From NCBI GenBank assembly GCA_026168455.1, contig CM047429.1, positions 8,831,125-8,895,124 of the forward strand: 64,000 bases of DNA. The letters run 5' to 3'. Each line of letters begins with the position of its first letter. The first letter of the stretch is position 1. This document shows, one piece after another, positions 1-10,576 of the stretch. The translations under genes and the position numbers were made by a program. The notes beneath the pieces are model-generated. The model did no database searches. It was not told where the DNA came from and saw nothing but the letters and a program-made list of their open reading frames with translations. This DNA is from Theocolax elegans (lineage: Eukaryota > Arthropoda > Insecta > Hymenoptera > Cerocephalidae).

Positions 1-1100
1 TATGTTTACAGACTTAGTTTTTCTTTTTCTGAAAAAAAAATTGATAACAATGTATTGAATATAAAAGTTGATAATAATAAAAAAAATAGTATACGTACAT
101 AACATTCACCTAAAACTTATCTTTTTGAAAATTGGGCAACATAAATCCGTAGAAATATATATTTTAAAAGTTTCCCCAAAATTTCTAAGTGATTCATCAA
201 CCTGGCTCTGAAATATCCTGCGGCAAGTAAGCTAAATACATTAAAAAATCATTAATGAGATAAATGCATTTAAAGTTTCACTTATTAGATTTAAAGTTTT
301 ACTTATTTTATAATTCTAATACCGTATTCTTCAGGTATTATACAATTTATATATATATATAATCTTAATAATATATATATTTAATAGGTTTATAATGCCT
401 TTTTTCTGGTTTTATTAATATAATACTCAGTATATTTTTTTAATATACATGTATTATCTAAAATAACAGAAAATCAACTTCAAAAATCAGTTTCTTTATA
501 AAAAGAGGAATAAAATTTTTTAAAACTACAAGAATACTTTGCTATTATTGAATATTAATGCATGATTATATGGATTTTAAAAAATATTTTGATAAAAAAT
601 CATATACTATATTATATGATTATAATTTTTATTATAAGCATTAAATTTAATTAAAAATATGTAAAGAATGCAGTAAAAACAAATACTGTTTGACAGTTGT
701 GTACAATATCTCTTTCTCTCTCTCTCTCTCTCTCTCTCACATGACAAGTCTTCCATAAGATTATTGATTTTTCGGATAGCCTTGTCACGTGATAGAGAAA
801 GAGAGAGTCATATATATAGTTCAGTTTTGAGCTATTATAATATCAAGTAGAATTATATATTATATATTATATATATATTTAGTATCTAAATAAAATAAAT
901 AAAAGAAACAAGTGGTTTATAAAACTGCATGAACAAATTATATCAGATAAGTATTTGCATAACCTTAAATTTATATTTTCAAGAAATTGATTCTTTGTTT
1001 CTCCATTTCAGCATAACCAATGTGTCAACACTTAGATATACAATATTTGCAGAATACAGATAAAATTATAAACAAGTGTTTTGTTATGCTCAGTGTATTT
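1..1100. other. AT-rich non-coding stretch
   Basis: No gene is visible here. The sequence is about 80 percent A+T with short (TA)n runs. A (CT)n microsatellite lies at about 711-739, followed by short AGAGA runs near 795-807. Confidence 0.6.
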
Positions 1101-1104
1101 GTGC

Positions 1105-1935
1105 TTAGTGCGATATTATGTGGTTGAAGTTATTTTATGTGTACTTATTTGTGAAAGTGTTTCAAACCTCCAATATAATTAGTATATTTCATGCCGTAAA
1201 GTACCACTCTCTATATTCTTTTGTTTCTTCTTCTGGTCGCAATTCACATGCTCTGCAAAAAGATTGCTTTGGAGGAACGTCAATTACTTTTTTATTCTCA
1301 TGCAGTATCAACACTTTGAAGAGAATTGAATCCTCGCTTCCTCCAAGAACCATCACCTGATAGACTTATATGGCAATTCTGACTTGTTGAATCATATACT
1401 TGCTCGGCAGTTGCTTTCATAGACTGTTAATAACTTCTTTACAAACATTTTTTATCTCTGTATTAATAATGTCATAATTACTGTGAGAAACTGGACTCGG
1501 CAAATCCATATTTCCACAAAAAGTAACTAAACCAGCATGCCCATGACCAAGAGTTCTCATTGTGTACACTAACGTCTATTTATTTCATAAGCGTTACTTT
1601 TTTTCCAACTTTTCTACTTGAATCAATAACAAATACCTTAAAACAGTTTGTACATGTTATTGTTATTTTACTTCCCAAACCTCTCACATCAACTTCAGAA
1701 AATTTAACTGTACCATGACAATTCTGACAAACTAAAAATTCTTCTAATGTTGGGAAAGTAGTGATATATCAATAATTCTATTTTCTGTGCTACTTTCTTC
1801 AATGGTATCAGTTTTTAACTTTTTACTTGATCTGGATCAATGTTGATGGAAGTGCATCGTAGTTGGTTCTTACTGATGTTGATAATTTTTTTATGAGCAG
1901 ATGTACCAGGTATTCTATTACTTGCGTCTGGCATT
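1105..1935 (-). pseudogene. Mutator-type (MULE-like) transposase remnant
   Basis: Reading the minus strand from about 1935 down gives, across several frames, the pattern of the insect Mutator-like transposase family. It has an N-terminal pair of zinc-knuckle cysteines (CQNCHGTVKFSEVDVRG, then TCTNC about 20 residues on), then MRTLGHGHAGLVTFCGNMDL, then SGDGSWRKRGFNSL (which contains one of the family's conserved acidic positions), then VIDVPPKQSFCRACELRPEE. At least three frameshifts and several stop codons break the reading, and the C-terminal half is deleted after a short YTNYIG-like piece near 1170-1200. The plus-strand 80-aa ORF at 1118 is a shadow of this. I am fairly sure of the family from the motif order; no terminal inverted repeats were identified. 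Confidence 0.65.
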
Positions 1936-2784
1936 TTTTTTACTGCTCTTTTTGTGTATAAACTTATAATTAATTTCTTAAAACTAATAAAATTTAAAGT
2001 TAAAAATATACTTTTAATTTAAAATCCACTGAGTATTTACTGAAATAATGTAAATACTTTATCAATGCAGACAATATTTACTTCAAATAGAACTGTACGT
2101 ATTTGTGCAGTATATTAGAGTAAAAGGAATCATTTATTTATTAACTATTAAATTTGAATCGTATGGTAAAGTAGATTTCTACTTTACCAAACTCTACGCT
2201 TGATAGTTGCTTCGTTTAATATACTTGTATGTAAACGTCGAAAACCTCGCAATTATTATTTTAGTTAAATTAAAATAAAATGTCTTTTTTTGCAAAAATA
2301 ATTTTAGAGAAATAATGTCTATTGATGCTTACTTTATTTCAATTATAACTTGCGAAAAAATCTTTTGTTTTTTTTCAAATTTTGGGATAATGTTTTATGT
2401 AAGAAATACTTTTAAAAAAGTTAATAAAAAAAATCGATTTTTTGAGCAGTTAACCCAGGCTGGACCCTTTAATTAACTTTTAGCATTTTTGCAATAAATC
2501 GTCGAAAAGCAATAAATTAGCAATAAATTTAGCCGCTGGAATCAGTCGAAAATGTTAATTAAGGACCAAGTTACAGCGGTGGTTGGTCTAGCTTAAGATT
2601 TAAGTTGACCATACAGCTGTTTCTCGGAAAAGGCTGGAGCAATAAAATTATTTTCTACGTAATAAATTAGCAATAAATTAGCAATAAATTAGCAATAAAT
2701 TCTGGGATAGCTAATACTGGGGCGTTTTGAAATGGCCGGGCTAGCTTAATAGACATGTCATCCACGCAAATTTTATTTTAAACT
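1936..2784. repeat. AT-rich spacer with a hairpin and an 11-bp repeat
   Basis: No gene. A perfect 12-bp inverted repeat with a 2-nt loop lies at 2164-2189 (TGGTAAAGTAGA, TT, TCTACTTTACCA). An 11-bp unit, AATAAATTAGC, is repeated about four times at 2660-2702 with related units at 2508-2530, so AATAAA-type polyadenylation hexamers are clustered. Origin unknown. Confidence 0.55.
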
Positions 2785-3080
2785 AAGGTTTCTCGATCTT
2801 GATGAATAAACCATACATTTATTTAGATGGCGACGTTTCGATGACTTTTCGTCATCCTCTTCAGGCTATACCTGTATTTACAAAAACGAATACATTTGAT
2901 TAATTAACAATAATTATTAATTTAATTTTTTAGCCTATTGATTTATAACATATTACTTACTACTTGTCATTGAAATCTGCATTTAACATAACATTTTAAA
3001 ATATAGTATCACTGAGTCGTCGCACTAACAATGAAAACAAGGATAATGAAAACCAATGAGCTTTATTTTGTTATATGCAC
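2785..3080 (-). mobile_element. Outer part of the left inverted arm of PLE2
   Basis: This block is the reverse complement of about 12440-12736, the right arm of the Penelope-like element ending near 12736. It includes the ribozyme-like core and the flank containing TTCTCGATCTT. The homology stops exactly where the LTR retrotransposon begins at 3081 (TGTGACAATG) and resumes at 9677, so the arm is one sequence split by that insertion. Sequence similarity is read directly; the nesting order is inferred from the breakpoints. Confidence 0.8.
2828..2872 (-). ncRNA. Hammerhead-ribozyme-like motif (PLE2 left arm)
   Basis: On the minus strand the order is GGTATAGC, the conserved CTGAAGA box, a stem II of GGATGAC/GTCATC closed by a GAAAA loop, the GAAA box, then CGTC and GCC. 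This matches the hammerhead core (CUGANGA, stem II, GAAA, stem III, cleavage after GUC). Stem III is only the self-complementary ACGT, as in the minimal hammerheads known from Penelope-like elements, which are thought to act as dimers. Core bases are intact in this copy. Confidence 0.75.
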
Positions 3081-4591
3081 TGTGACAATGTGCTTTGCAC
3101 ATGTCAAGAGCGAACGACAGAACCCCTGACGAACACCTACCTACCCGGATAAGCTAGACGAGTCCCTAGCTACACCTACCTACCCATATACTATTCCCTA
3201 GCTACCTACCCGCACATAACTACGTCCTGCCTACCCTCACATACTAAATAGCCCTTCCCAAGCACAGCACACAGCACTGAGGTGGTCATGGCGATGAGGA
3301 TCTTGGGCGAGCTCAGATTATCAGATGGGCTCCTCCGAGTCTGGCACAGCAAACAGGATATTCAAGGGAGGCGATCACCAGGAAGCCTCCAGGACCCTCC
3401 GAAGCCTCATAGCATAGCAGTCAAGGCGATAAGGTGGTACCCAGGCAGGAAGCCGAAGAACCTCCAACGCCAAGCAAGATACAGCTGAAGAGAGATGTTA
3501 ATAAGAACAAAAACACAGCAATAGGGTAAGGAGCAAGGAAGAGGATAAATAGCCATAGCCAAGAAGACAAAAGACAAGGAAAGATATGTACAGCTGTATA
3601 TAATTACTATAGCTGTACAAGGAACATCATAGGGTAAATTGAGGTTAGGTTAATGTACACAAACAACGTGTACAGCCGATGTCCCGGACAATAACGCATA
3701 CAAACACACACATGTGTGTAAACCTCACGACCAAATACCCACCTAGAGCCGTAGACGGAGAGGCTAGTCATCAGCGAGGTCAACGTCGTCGAGGAGAGAG
3801 AGGGGTGACTCGACCTCGAGCAGCAAGCGACGGCGGGTGAGCTTCGTATCTGAAACTCATGCCGTACCCGTTGAAGAACGCAGTTAATAGCTAATGAATT
3901 ATTAGTTACCTGGGAAGAGGTTGTATCTCGTCTCCGAGACGGCAGCAGCACCAGGTCACCATCACACAGCATACAGCAACATACCGCGGAGTTACGCCGA
4001 TACAGCCTGAATACAGCGGCACTCGACTCGCTCGCGAGACGCGAGATCGAGGTGCCGCGCACGAGTACGTACTGCGCAGGCGCGCGGTACGAACACGGGG
4101 CTCTCGAGCATGCCGAGAGTCAGAGCTCTACGGTCGGTCGATGCGACGACGTCACGTGCCAACCCGCAGCCGCGATACCTACCATTTTTCCTCGTGTGCG
4201 AACGTGCGATCGAGTGCATAAGAGAGAGATAGAAAGAGAGATAGAGATTAACCGCTCCCGACACCCAAGTGTCCAGGATACTACAAAATGGTTGGTGAGC
4301 ATTACCTATCTCTGCTGACGGTACCGCCGGGTACCGCAGAAGGTGCGTGCGAGCATCCCGTCCGTCCCATCCTTCCCCTTCCCCTCCCCTACAGCGAATC
4401 GGGATAATAGCAGCGGAGCACGGCTCCAAGTATTTAGCGATAACCCGCGAGTTATCTGATTAGTTGCCGTGTAATAACGCGGCTGGTGCCCACCCCGATA
4501 ATTAATATCTTTGATTATTAAATACGTGTTTTATTTTAATTAATTGCTAATCTTATTTGACTTGCACCCTGATCCCCAGTGCAGCGTCACA
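3081..4591 (+). mobile_element. 5' LTR of an LTR retrotransposon (1511 bp)
   Basis: It begins TGTGACAATG and ends AGCGTCACA, giving a perfect 6-bp terminal inversion TGTGAC/GTCACA, and is followed after one base by a primer-binding-site sequence. The LTR is GC-richer than its surroundings and has a tract of CTACC-rich degenerate repeats at about 3140-3240. ATAAA-containing sequences lie near the 3' end. A diverged relative lies at about 47030-49408. Open frames inside it (for example 3607-4429 minus) are on the strand opposite the element and look fortuitous. Confidence 0.8.
3327..3855. repeat. Left arm of a 530-bp inverted repeat (LTR segment)
   Basis: This stretch of the LTR is the reverse complement of 9146-9676 with only scattered differences, for example GGAGCCCATCTG against GGAGCCCACCTG. 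The element therefore ends not in a direct LTR copy but in an inverted LTR fragment, which implies a rearrangement or an inverted second insertion. Confidence 0.85.
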
Positions 4592-4592
4592 T

Positions 4593-4610
4593 TGGCGCCC
4601 AACGTGGGGC
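4593..4610 (+). promoter_or_regulatory. Primer binding site of the LTR retrotransposon
   Basis: TGGCGCCCAACGTGGGGC lies one base after the CA end of the LTR and starts with TGG, as expected for the complement of a tRNA 3' CCA end. The first 12 bases, TGGCGCCCAACG, recur exactly at the same place in the TRIM at 8727, and with one change in the TRIM at 52491. Confidence 0.75.
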
Positions 4611-4725
4611 TTGTTTTAAGGGATCATCCGCAGTTAGTTAGGATACAGCGAAAAGTTTTTTTTTTTTTTCAAAACGAGGCGTTTTTATCGATTTTTAGTG
4701 AACTAACCATTTAATTTATTTAATT

Positions 4726-4768
4726 GGCGACGTTTCGATGGAAGTCCTCCATCCTCATCAGGCTATAC
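4726..4768 (-). ncRNA. Hammerhead-ribozyme-like motif (PLE1 left arm)
   Basis: On the minus strand: GTATAGC, CTGATGA, stem II GGATGGA/TCCATC with a short GGACT loop, GAAA, CGTC and GCC. All core positions of the hammerhead are kept. Its inverted partner near 6977-7020 has lost one core base. Confidence 0.75.
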
Positions 4769-5020
4769 CTTTATTGAAACAATCATTTGTTACACCAGCA
4801 TTTTACAATTTTGCATATATATATATATCTAAATATAATTACTCACTATTTGGTCAAATTAATGCACATATGTGGCTTTTCTCATAATTTCCATAGTATC
4901 TCTAATGTGTCGCTCTATAATCAAAAGCAAAAGCAAGTAGCAAAACATCAGTGTTAAAATTTGCACAAAGATTGAGGTTATGTAACTTATTTTACCTTTC
5001 TTCTCTGAATCGTACTTATA

Positions 5021-6022
5021 TTAGAACAGGAGTGCTTAAATAATTTAGATTTTATACCGGTGTTTTACTACAGATATGTAGATGACACAATAATGTGCAT
5101 TCCTGAAAATAAGATAACTAAAGTATTAGAGGTATTCAATAATTATAACGCACGATTACAATTTACTCATGAAAAAGAAAAAAATGGTGCTATAAACTTT
5201 TTATAGTTATCTTTAATTAGAAATAATCATAGTAAAAAAATAATCACGAATTGGTATAGGAAAGAAACATTTTCAGGTAGATTTTTACATTTTTTATCCG
5301 GTCACCCTATTGAACAAAAACGAGCTATGATATATACGTTGGTAGATAAGGCAATCTTATTGTCAAACCAGAAGTTTCATAACACCAACTTAAAAATAGT
5401 TAAAGAGTTTTTAGTTAATAATGAGTACCCAATTAAATTTATTAATCATAATATAAGAAAAAGAATGGAAAATATAAAATATAGAACTAATAGCAATAAT
5501 ATTCAACAAAATAAACAAAATAGATACTTTGCAACTTTGAGCGTTCCATATGTTCCGAATTTTTATAATAATGTGTCTGGTTTTATGAAACAGAAGGGTA
5601 TTAGGGTTGTTCCTAAAATTTGTAATGGATTAAGTAATGTTATTGTTAGAGGCAAGGAAAAATTAGACAAACTTTGTGAAACAAATGTAGTATACAGAAT
5701 TAAGTGTAATGATTGTGACGCAGCATATATAGGAGAGACAAAAAGTCAATTAAATTGTAGAATAAAAGAACACGAATCTAATAGTAAAAAGTCGGGTGTG
5801 CAATATGTTATAAATGACCACATAACAAAATATGACCATACATTTAATTTTAAAGATGTAGACGTGTTAGATAGAGAAAAAATTTGGGGGAAAAGACTGA
5901 TATCAGAGATGACCCATATTAAATTAGAGAAGAATGCCATTAACGTAAAAGATGATACAAAAAATCTTAGCCAATTTTACAATAACATTGTTAATCAACT
6001 CAAATTACGGTCCAAATTGTAA
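5021..6022 (+). pseudogene. Penelope-like reverse transcriptase C-terminus plus GIY-YIG endonuclease
   Basis: One frame runs from 5021 to 6022 with a single internal stop (TAG at 5204-5206). It contains the RT palm motif YRYVDDTIM, then the conserved NWYRKETFSGRFL block, a basic linker, and the GIY-YIG-type endonuclease with its CNDC zinc pair, AAYIGETK and RIKEH motifs, followed by a C-terminal region. RT motifs 1 to B are absent, because the frame starts flush against the inverted left arm. The protein would make the target nick and prime cDNA synthesis in PLEs. The stop and truncation make this copy inactive. It is related to, but a different family from, PLE2 at 10.6-12.1 kb. Confidence 0.85.
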
Positions 6023-6666
6023 TAATTTCCTTTCTTTCTTGAACGTAATTCAAAAATAATGCTAGTTATCTACAGATGGTAGATCAATTAGTTCAAATTT
6101 AATTACAAGTATTATAATCAGCGCTGTAATCGATTACTGATTAATACGCGCATAAATTTGAAATTGGGAAAAAATCAAAATTTAATTTTTAATTTGTAAA
6201 TGGTAAATATATTTTAACAAAGTGCAATAAATATAGACTGAATTATTATTAATTTTTAAGAAAAAATTTTTAACAGTAATTGACAATAATGAATGAATCA
6301 ATGTTAATATAACTTTAAATTATAGAAATATTAAAGTACAAATAATAATATTTATACGGTTACGTGTTCATTAATTATTTTTTAGTGGTATTTATAAAAG
6401 AATTTTTTTAATATTATTGACTTAAATTTGATGTTAATTAATGATATTACATTTCGTATAGGATTTATTAATATTCAAATTTTTGCTACACGTCTATGTC
6501 ATGAATACGGTCAAATTGACACACACTACAAGTGTATAATGACGGGTCGCAAAAATTTGAATTATAGCTTTACCAACTATCTGTGATAATGACTAGCAAA
6601 TTTTGTTTTCTGATAAATTTTATTGATATTGACTGCTTTTTGCTTAATTGGTGTTGTGTGTTCTAT

Positions 6667-6705
<39 letters not shown>

Positions 6706-6976
6706 TTAAATAAATTCTATGATGTTATATAAGTACGATTCAGAGAAGAAAGGTAAAATAAGTTACATAACCTCAATCTTTGTGCAAATTTTAACACTGA
6801 TGTTTTGCTACTTGCTTTTGCTTTTGATTATAGAGCGACACATTAGAGATACTATGGAAATTATGAGAAAAGCCACATATGTGCATTAATTTGACCAAAT
6901 AGTGAGTAATTATATTTAGATATATATATATGCAAAATTGTAAAATGCTGGTGTAACAAATGATTGTTTCAATAAA

Positions 6977-7020
6977 GGTATAGCCTGATGAGGATGGAGG
7001 ACTTCCATCAAAACGTCGCC
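6977..7020 (+). ncRNA. Mutated hammerhead-like motif (PLE1 right arm)
   Basis: Same layout as the motif at 4726-4768 (CTGATGA, stem II GGATGGA/TCCATC), but the GAAA box reads AAAA (CATCAAAACG). The G of GAAA is a near-invariant catalytic core base in hammerheads, so this copy is probably inactive while its inverted partner is intact. Confidence 0.7.
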
Positions 7021-7076
7021 AATTAAATAAATTAAATGGTTAGTTCACTAAAAATCGATAAAAACGCCTCCTTTTG

Positions 7077-8415
7077 AACCAACTGCGTGGACGAATAGAA
7101 CAAATTTATATCATAGTTTTTTTTTTGTTTGTTTTGTGGTAAATATTGGACCAGCATTGGCCCAACGCGTTGTTCTTATACATATCAGTAAAGCGAGCGA
7201 AATAATTATTGTAAGTGTCGACCCGCGACGCAAGAGCAGCCATATTGCCCTTCCCCCTTTTCCTCAGCAAGCTCGCACACATGCGGAAGAAGCCGGTCGG
7301 CCATATTGACGGCCATATTATATTATTAAAGCACGTGTTTAAGAAATAAATTTTTTCTTTCTTTTTTATAATTTATTATTTGCACTGCTTATAAATATAT
7401 GGGTACTGCTTAGTTTTTTTTGGGTACGCTGGGTAGTTATTATAATAAATAAGTAAGTAATTTACCTCCCCCTCTTGTTTATGCAGCTATAATAACCAAG
7501 GTTATTAATTTTTTTTTTTTTTGTATTAAGTTTGTTGTTTCGGTAAATGGTAATAAACATCAGTGTATTTTACAGTTATAATAATAACTAAAAGCTGCTT
7601 TAAGCATTACTTATAATATTTTTTTTATATATATAATTTTTCTTTTGATTATATAATACATATTGATGCTATTTTCGCACACCTTTTGCTATTATCACGT
7701 TTGGTTATATAGTGTTTTGCAGTATATTAATCAATGCTTACTAAATTAACACACAACTCTGCTTACATTATTTATTAATAAATAACTACAATTAATTTGC
7801 CTTACCCTATTTGTACATTGCAACAAAAATTTCAATTCTCCCTCATTGCTCCCCATAATAATAATTATAAAATAATACTGCATAATTTTTGTTTATTGTT
7901 ATTTGCTGCCTGCCTAACCCAGTGTATATTTTATTTATATAAGCATAATTTGCACGTCCCTTGCATATATACCCCAATACTGATTGAGTGTAGTAGTATT
8001 AATATTAAAAATTTAAGGAACACCAGGTGTGTAGTAAAAGTTGTATATATTAATTTCGCAGAATAATAAGCTGTATAAGATACAATATAATAATTGAACC
8101 CATATATATATACATATTTCCCATTGTATTTATTTTCTATACTGCCCAGCTGATAATAAAGCAAGCTTATTTAAAATTTTTTGCTATTTGTGGATTGCTT
8201 AGTGAAAAATGAATCTGATTTAATTAGATTAGCTTGAAAATTGTTTTTTTTTTCTTTCATTGGTATTTTTTGATTTTTGCTTGGTGTGTTTAAGTTAATT
8301 TAGATATAATTAAACAAGAGCTAATATATTTCACGGCAATCGAGCTAATAAGAGCTATTAAAAATAAAATTTATTTAATTATTAAGATAAAATAAGCTAC
8401 AATAAATTAATCCAA
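7077..8415 (+). other. 5' internal region of the LTR retrotransposon, no clear ORF
   Basis: AT-rich sequence continuing the LTR element after the PLE1 insertion. It holds poly-T and (TA)n tracts and several isolated stop-rich ORFs. The LTR, primer site and gag-like start at 8416 bracket it, so it is best seen as leader sequence. No splice or promoter element is clear. Confidence 0.5.
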
Positions 8416-8726
8416 ATGTCTCACAACGGTGATGACCTTGATTTAATATTGGGAGAAGACTTATCGCTGTTACAACCAGCAGTAGGTGCCGGTGTAATAA
8501 GACGCAGTATAAATAATACCACTGATGGTAGAATCTCGGTATACGCGAGCAAAGTCGGAATAAATATAGATTCGGATTGTAAAATTATTAGAGATAGGTT
8601 AGCTAGGTAAGAAATTAGACGTAATTTCGTACCATCGTCTGCTGACTGGAATGCAGCAGTAGACGAGGCTAACCCAACCATTGAAACAGATTTATCACTA
8701 ACGCCTTCAGAACGAGAAAATATCCA
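8416..8726 (+). pseudogene. Gag-like N-terminal fragment of the LTR retrotransposon
   Basis: ATG at 8416 opens a frame that reads MSHNGDDLDLILGEDLSL, has one TAA at 8608-8610, and continues in frame (EIRRNFVPSSADWNAAVDEA) to about 8724, where it meets the internal region of a TRIM. Position after the LTR, primer site and leader suggests the start of gag, but no capsid or zinc-knuckle motif is reached before truncation, so the assignment rests on context. If not gag, it is an unidentified ORF captured between two elements. Confidence 0.45.
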
Positions 8727-9145
8727 TGGCGCCCAACGATAAAAACCCACATGTAAATAGTCCCCAAAAAGCAATTTTAACCTTTCCCGCAGCAAAGCAA
8801 AGCAAAGCATAGCAGTGCAAGCAAGCAGCAAGTCCTGTGCCTCCTCCTCAGCCTTACAATGCGTCTCGATGTCTTTACAGACGATGAGGTCTGGAAGACA
8901 CTCGACGTTAAGGTGGGGGGGAATGTGACAAGATGGATTTAATCCACTTGTCATAGATCTCAGCTATACCGACACGCTAGGTGGCGCGTGTTCGGTAACA
9001 TATAAGAGCGATAAGAAGCGCTACGACCAATTGCGGGCGTAGCGCAGTGGTAGCGTGAACGCCTTCGGATCCGAAGGGGCTCGGGTTCAAGACCCGACGC
9101 CCGTTCCTTTTTTTTAATTTGTAGCAAATGAGTCTCATTGTAACA
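8727..9145 (+). mobile_element. Truncated TRIM: internal region plus 3' LTR
   Basis: Starts at the primer site TGGCGCCCAACG, runs through a non-coding internal region rich in GCAAA repeats, reaches a polypurine tract (AAGGTGGGGGGGAA, about 8910-8923) and then a 222-bp LTR (8924-9145, TGTGACAAGA to TTGTAACA). The 5' LTR is missing. It closely matches the complete element at 52270-52908. A tRNA-like module lies at 9033-9107. Confidence 0.8.
9033..9107 (+). repeat. tRNA-like module inside the TRIM LTR
   Basis: GCGGGCG pairs with CGCCCGT as a 7-bp acceptor stem; GCGC/GCGT forms a D stem, and TCGGG/CCCGA closes a 7-nt TTCAAGA T loop (B-box GGTTCAAGACC). The anticodon arm is replaced by the 16-bp palindrome CCTTCGGATCCGAAGG, so this is not a functional tRNA gene. 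It probably supplies a Pol III-type internal promoter or a structural element. Confidence 0.7.
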
Positions 9146-9676
9146 TGGTACGAAGCTCACCCGCCGTCGCTTGCTGCTCGAGGTCGAGTCACCCCTCTCT
9201 CTCCTCGACGACGTTGACCTCGCTGATGACTAGCCTCTCCGTCTACGGCTCTAGGTGGGCATTTGGTCGTGAGGTTTACACACATGTGTGTGTTTGTATG
9301 CGTTATTGTCCGGGACATCGGCTGTACACGTTGTTTGTGTACATTAACCTAACCTCAATTTACCCTATGATGTTCCTTGTACAGCTATAGTAATTATATA
9401 CAGCTGTACATATCTTTCCTTGTCTTTTGTCTTCTTGGCTATGGCTATTTATCCTCTTCCTTGCTCCTTACCCTATTGCTGTGTTTTTGTTCTTATTAAC
9501 ATCTCTCTTACAGCTGTATCTTGCTTGGCGTTGGTGGTTCTTCGGCTTCCTGCCTGGGTACCACCTCATCGCCTTGACTGCTATGCTGTGAGACTTCGGA
9601 GGGTCCTGGAGGCTTCCTGGTGATCGCCTCCCTTGAATATCCTGTTTGCTGTGCCAGACTCGGAGGAGCCCACCTG
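9146..9676 (-). repeat. Inverted LTR fragment (right arm of the 530-bp inverted repeat)
   Basis: Reverse complement of 3327-3855. It closes the LTR retrotransposon insertion on the right; PLE2 resumes at 9677 (GAAACTGAATAG). Expected uninterrupted PLE2 sequence across the insertion is GCACAGAAACTG, so about one base was lost and no target duplication is evident. This fits a rearranged end rather than a simple integration. Confidence 0.8.
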
Positions 9677-10175
9677 AAACTGAATAGTTGCGATGATTAC
9701 CTTTATCTCCTTAAAAGCTCCATCATTCAACATTATTAATAAAATAAATACTTAAATAGATTGAAATACCATGCAAAAATTAATAACACGAAAAAAGGAG
9801 CAAAAGCATGAAGAATATATCAGAGACGGTAGACTAAATTCAATCACAGCCGATTTATATATATATTACAAACTATGACACTAACTGTACCTGTATAAAA
9901 AGGCGCGATTTTTAATTCAAATTATATGTCAATTTCACTAAATTAAATTTGTATATGTATTGTGCATGTAAATAATTAAATTAAAGATTTTTTTATATTA
10001 CGTCAAGAATTTAAAAAAATTTTATATTATCAATTATGTCAAATATAATAAAAAATTTTTTATTTACAAAATGTACTTATTAAAAAAAAATTTAATTAAC
10101 CAAAACTATGTGACAATATTTGACTAGAATTAATACTGCAAACAAAGAAAAAAAAAGAAAAAATAATCATCATAA

Positions 10176-10560
10176 TTAAAATTGTTTTTTCAGCCTACTG
10201 ACAATACCATTGTAATGTTGACTAAGTTTTTTTGCATCATCTTTTACATTTATCACCTTTTTTTCTAACTTAATATGTACCATTTCAGATATCAGTCTTT
10301 TATTCAAATTACTTTCTCTATCTAAAATTGAGATATCATCAAAATTAAAAGAATGATTAAATAAAGTCATATGGTCATTAATAACAAATTGAGAATCTCT
10401 TTTTTTGGTATTGAATTTATGTTCTTTAATTCGGCATTGCAATTGCCTTTTAGTTTCCCCAACATAACTTGCCTTACAATCTTAGCAGTCTGTTTTATAT
10501 ACAACATTAGTCTCAAGATTTTTATCTAATTTTTCTTTACCCCTTACAATGATATTGTCA
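10176..10560 (-). pseudogene. Inverted duplicate of the PLE2 GIY-YIG domain
   Basis: The minus strand reads QCRIKEHKFNTKKRDSQFV through to SRLKKQF, the same as the plus-strand domain at 11798-12064 except for about one residue (KRLISE against KRQISE). Upstream, the minus strand has the same TAA stop (GACTGCTAAGATTG) as the plus copy at 11756-11758. Sharing the disabling stop shows the two arms descend from one already-broken sequence or were homogenised afterwards. Confidence 0.85.
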
Positions 10561-10576
10561 AGACTGTTATCATAAG

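Larger units (their letters stand above)
4670..7076 (+). mobile_element. PLE1: Penelope-like element with inverted terminal arms
   Basis: Arms of about 350 bp (4670-5020 minus, 6726-7076 plus) are near-identical inverted copies, each with a hammerhead-like core. Between them lies the 3' part of the PLE ORF (RT fingers missing, YVDD motif present) and its 3' untranslated region with a (TTTA)n run at about 6672-6710. The inverted arrangement with the 5' RT portion lost is a recognised PLE insertion form. The element sits in the 5' untranslated region of the LTR retrotransposon; no clear target duplication was seen. Confidence 0.85.

Noticed and set aside
3607..4429. Overlapping ORFs of 151 and 145 aa on the minus strand and 88 aa on the plus strand
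   Set aside because: They lie inside the GC-richer LTR, antisense to or out of phase with the element, show no domain, and part of one recurs at 9145-9390 only because the LTR segment is duplicated.
7797..8164. 89-aa and 77-aa ORFs on opposite strands
   Set aside because: AT-rich leader of the LTR element; overlapping, no motif.
9033..9107. Functional tRNA gene
   Set aside because: Acceptor, D and T arms pair, but the anticodon arm is a perfect palindrome without a 7-nt anticodon loop, and the sequence occurs only within TRIM LTRs.
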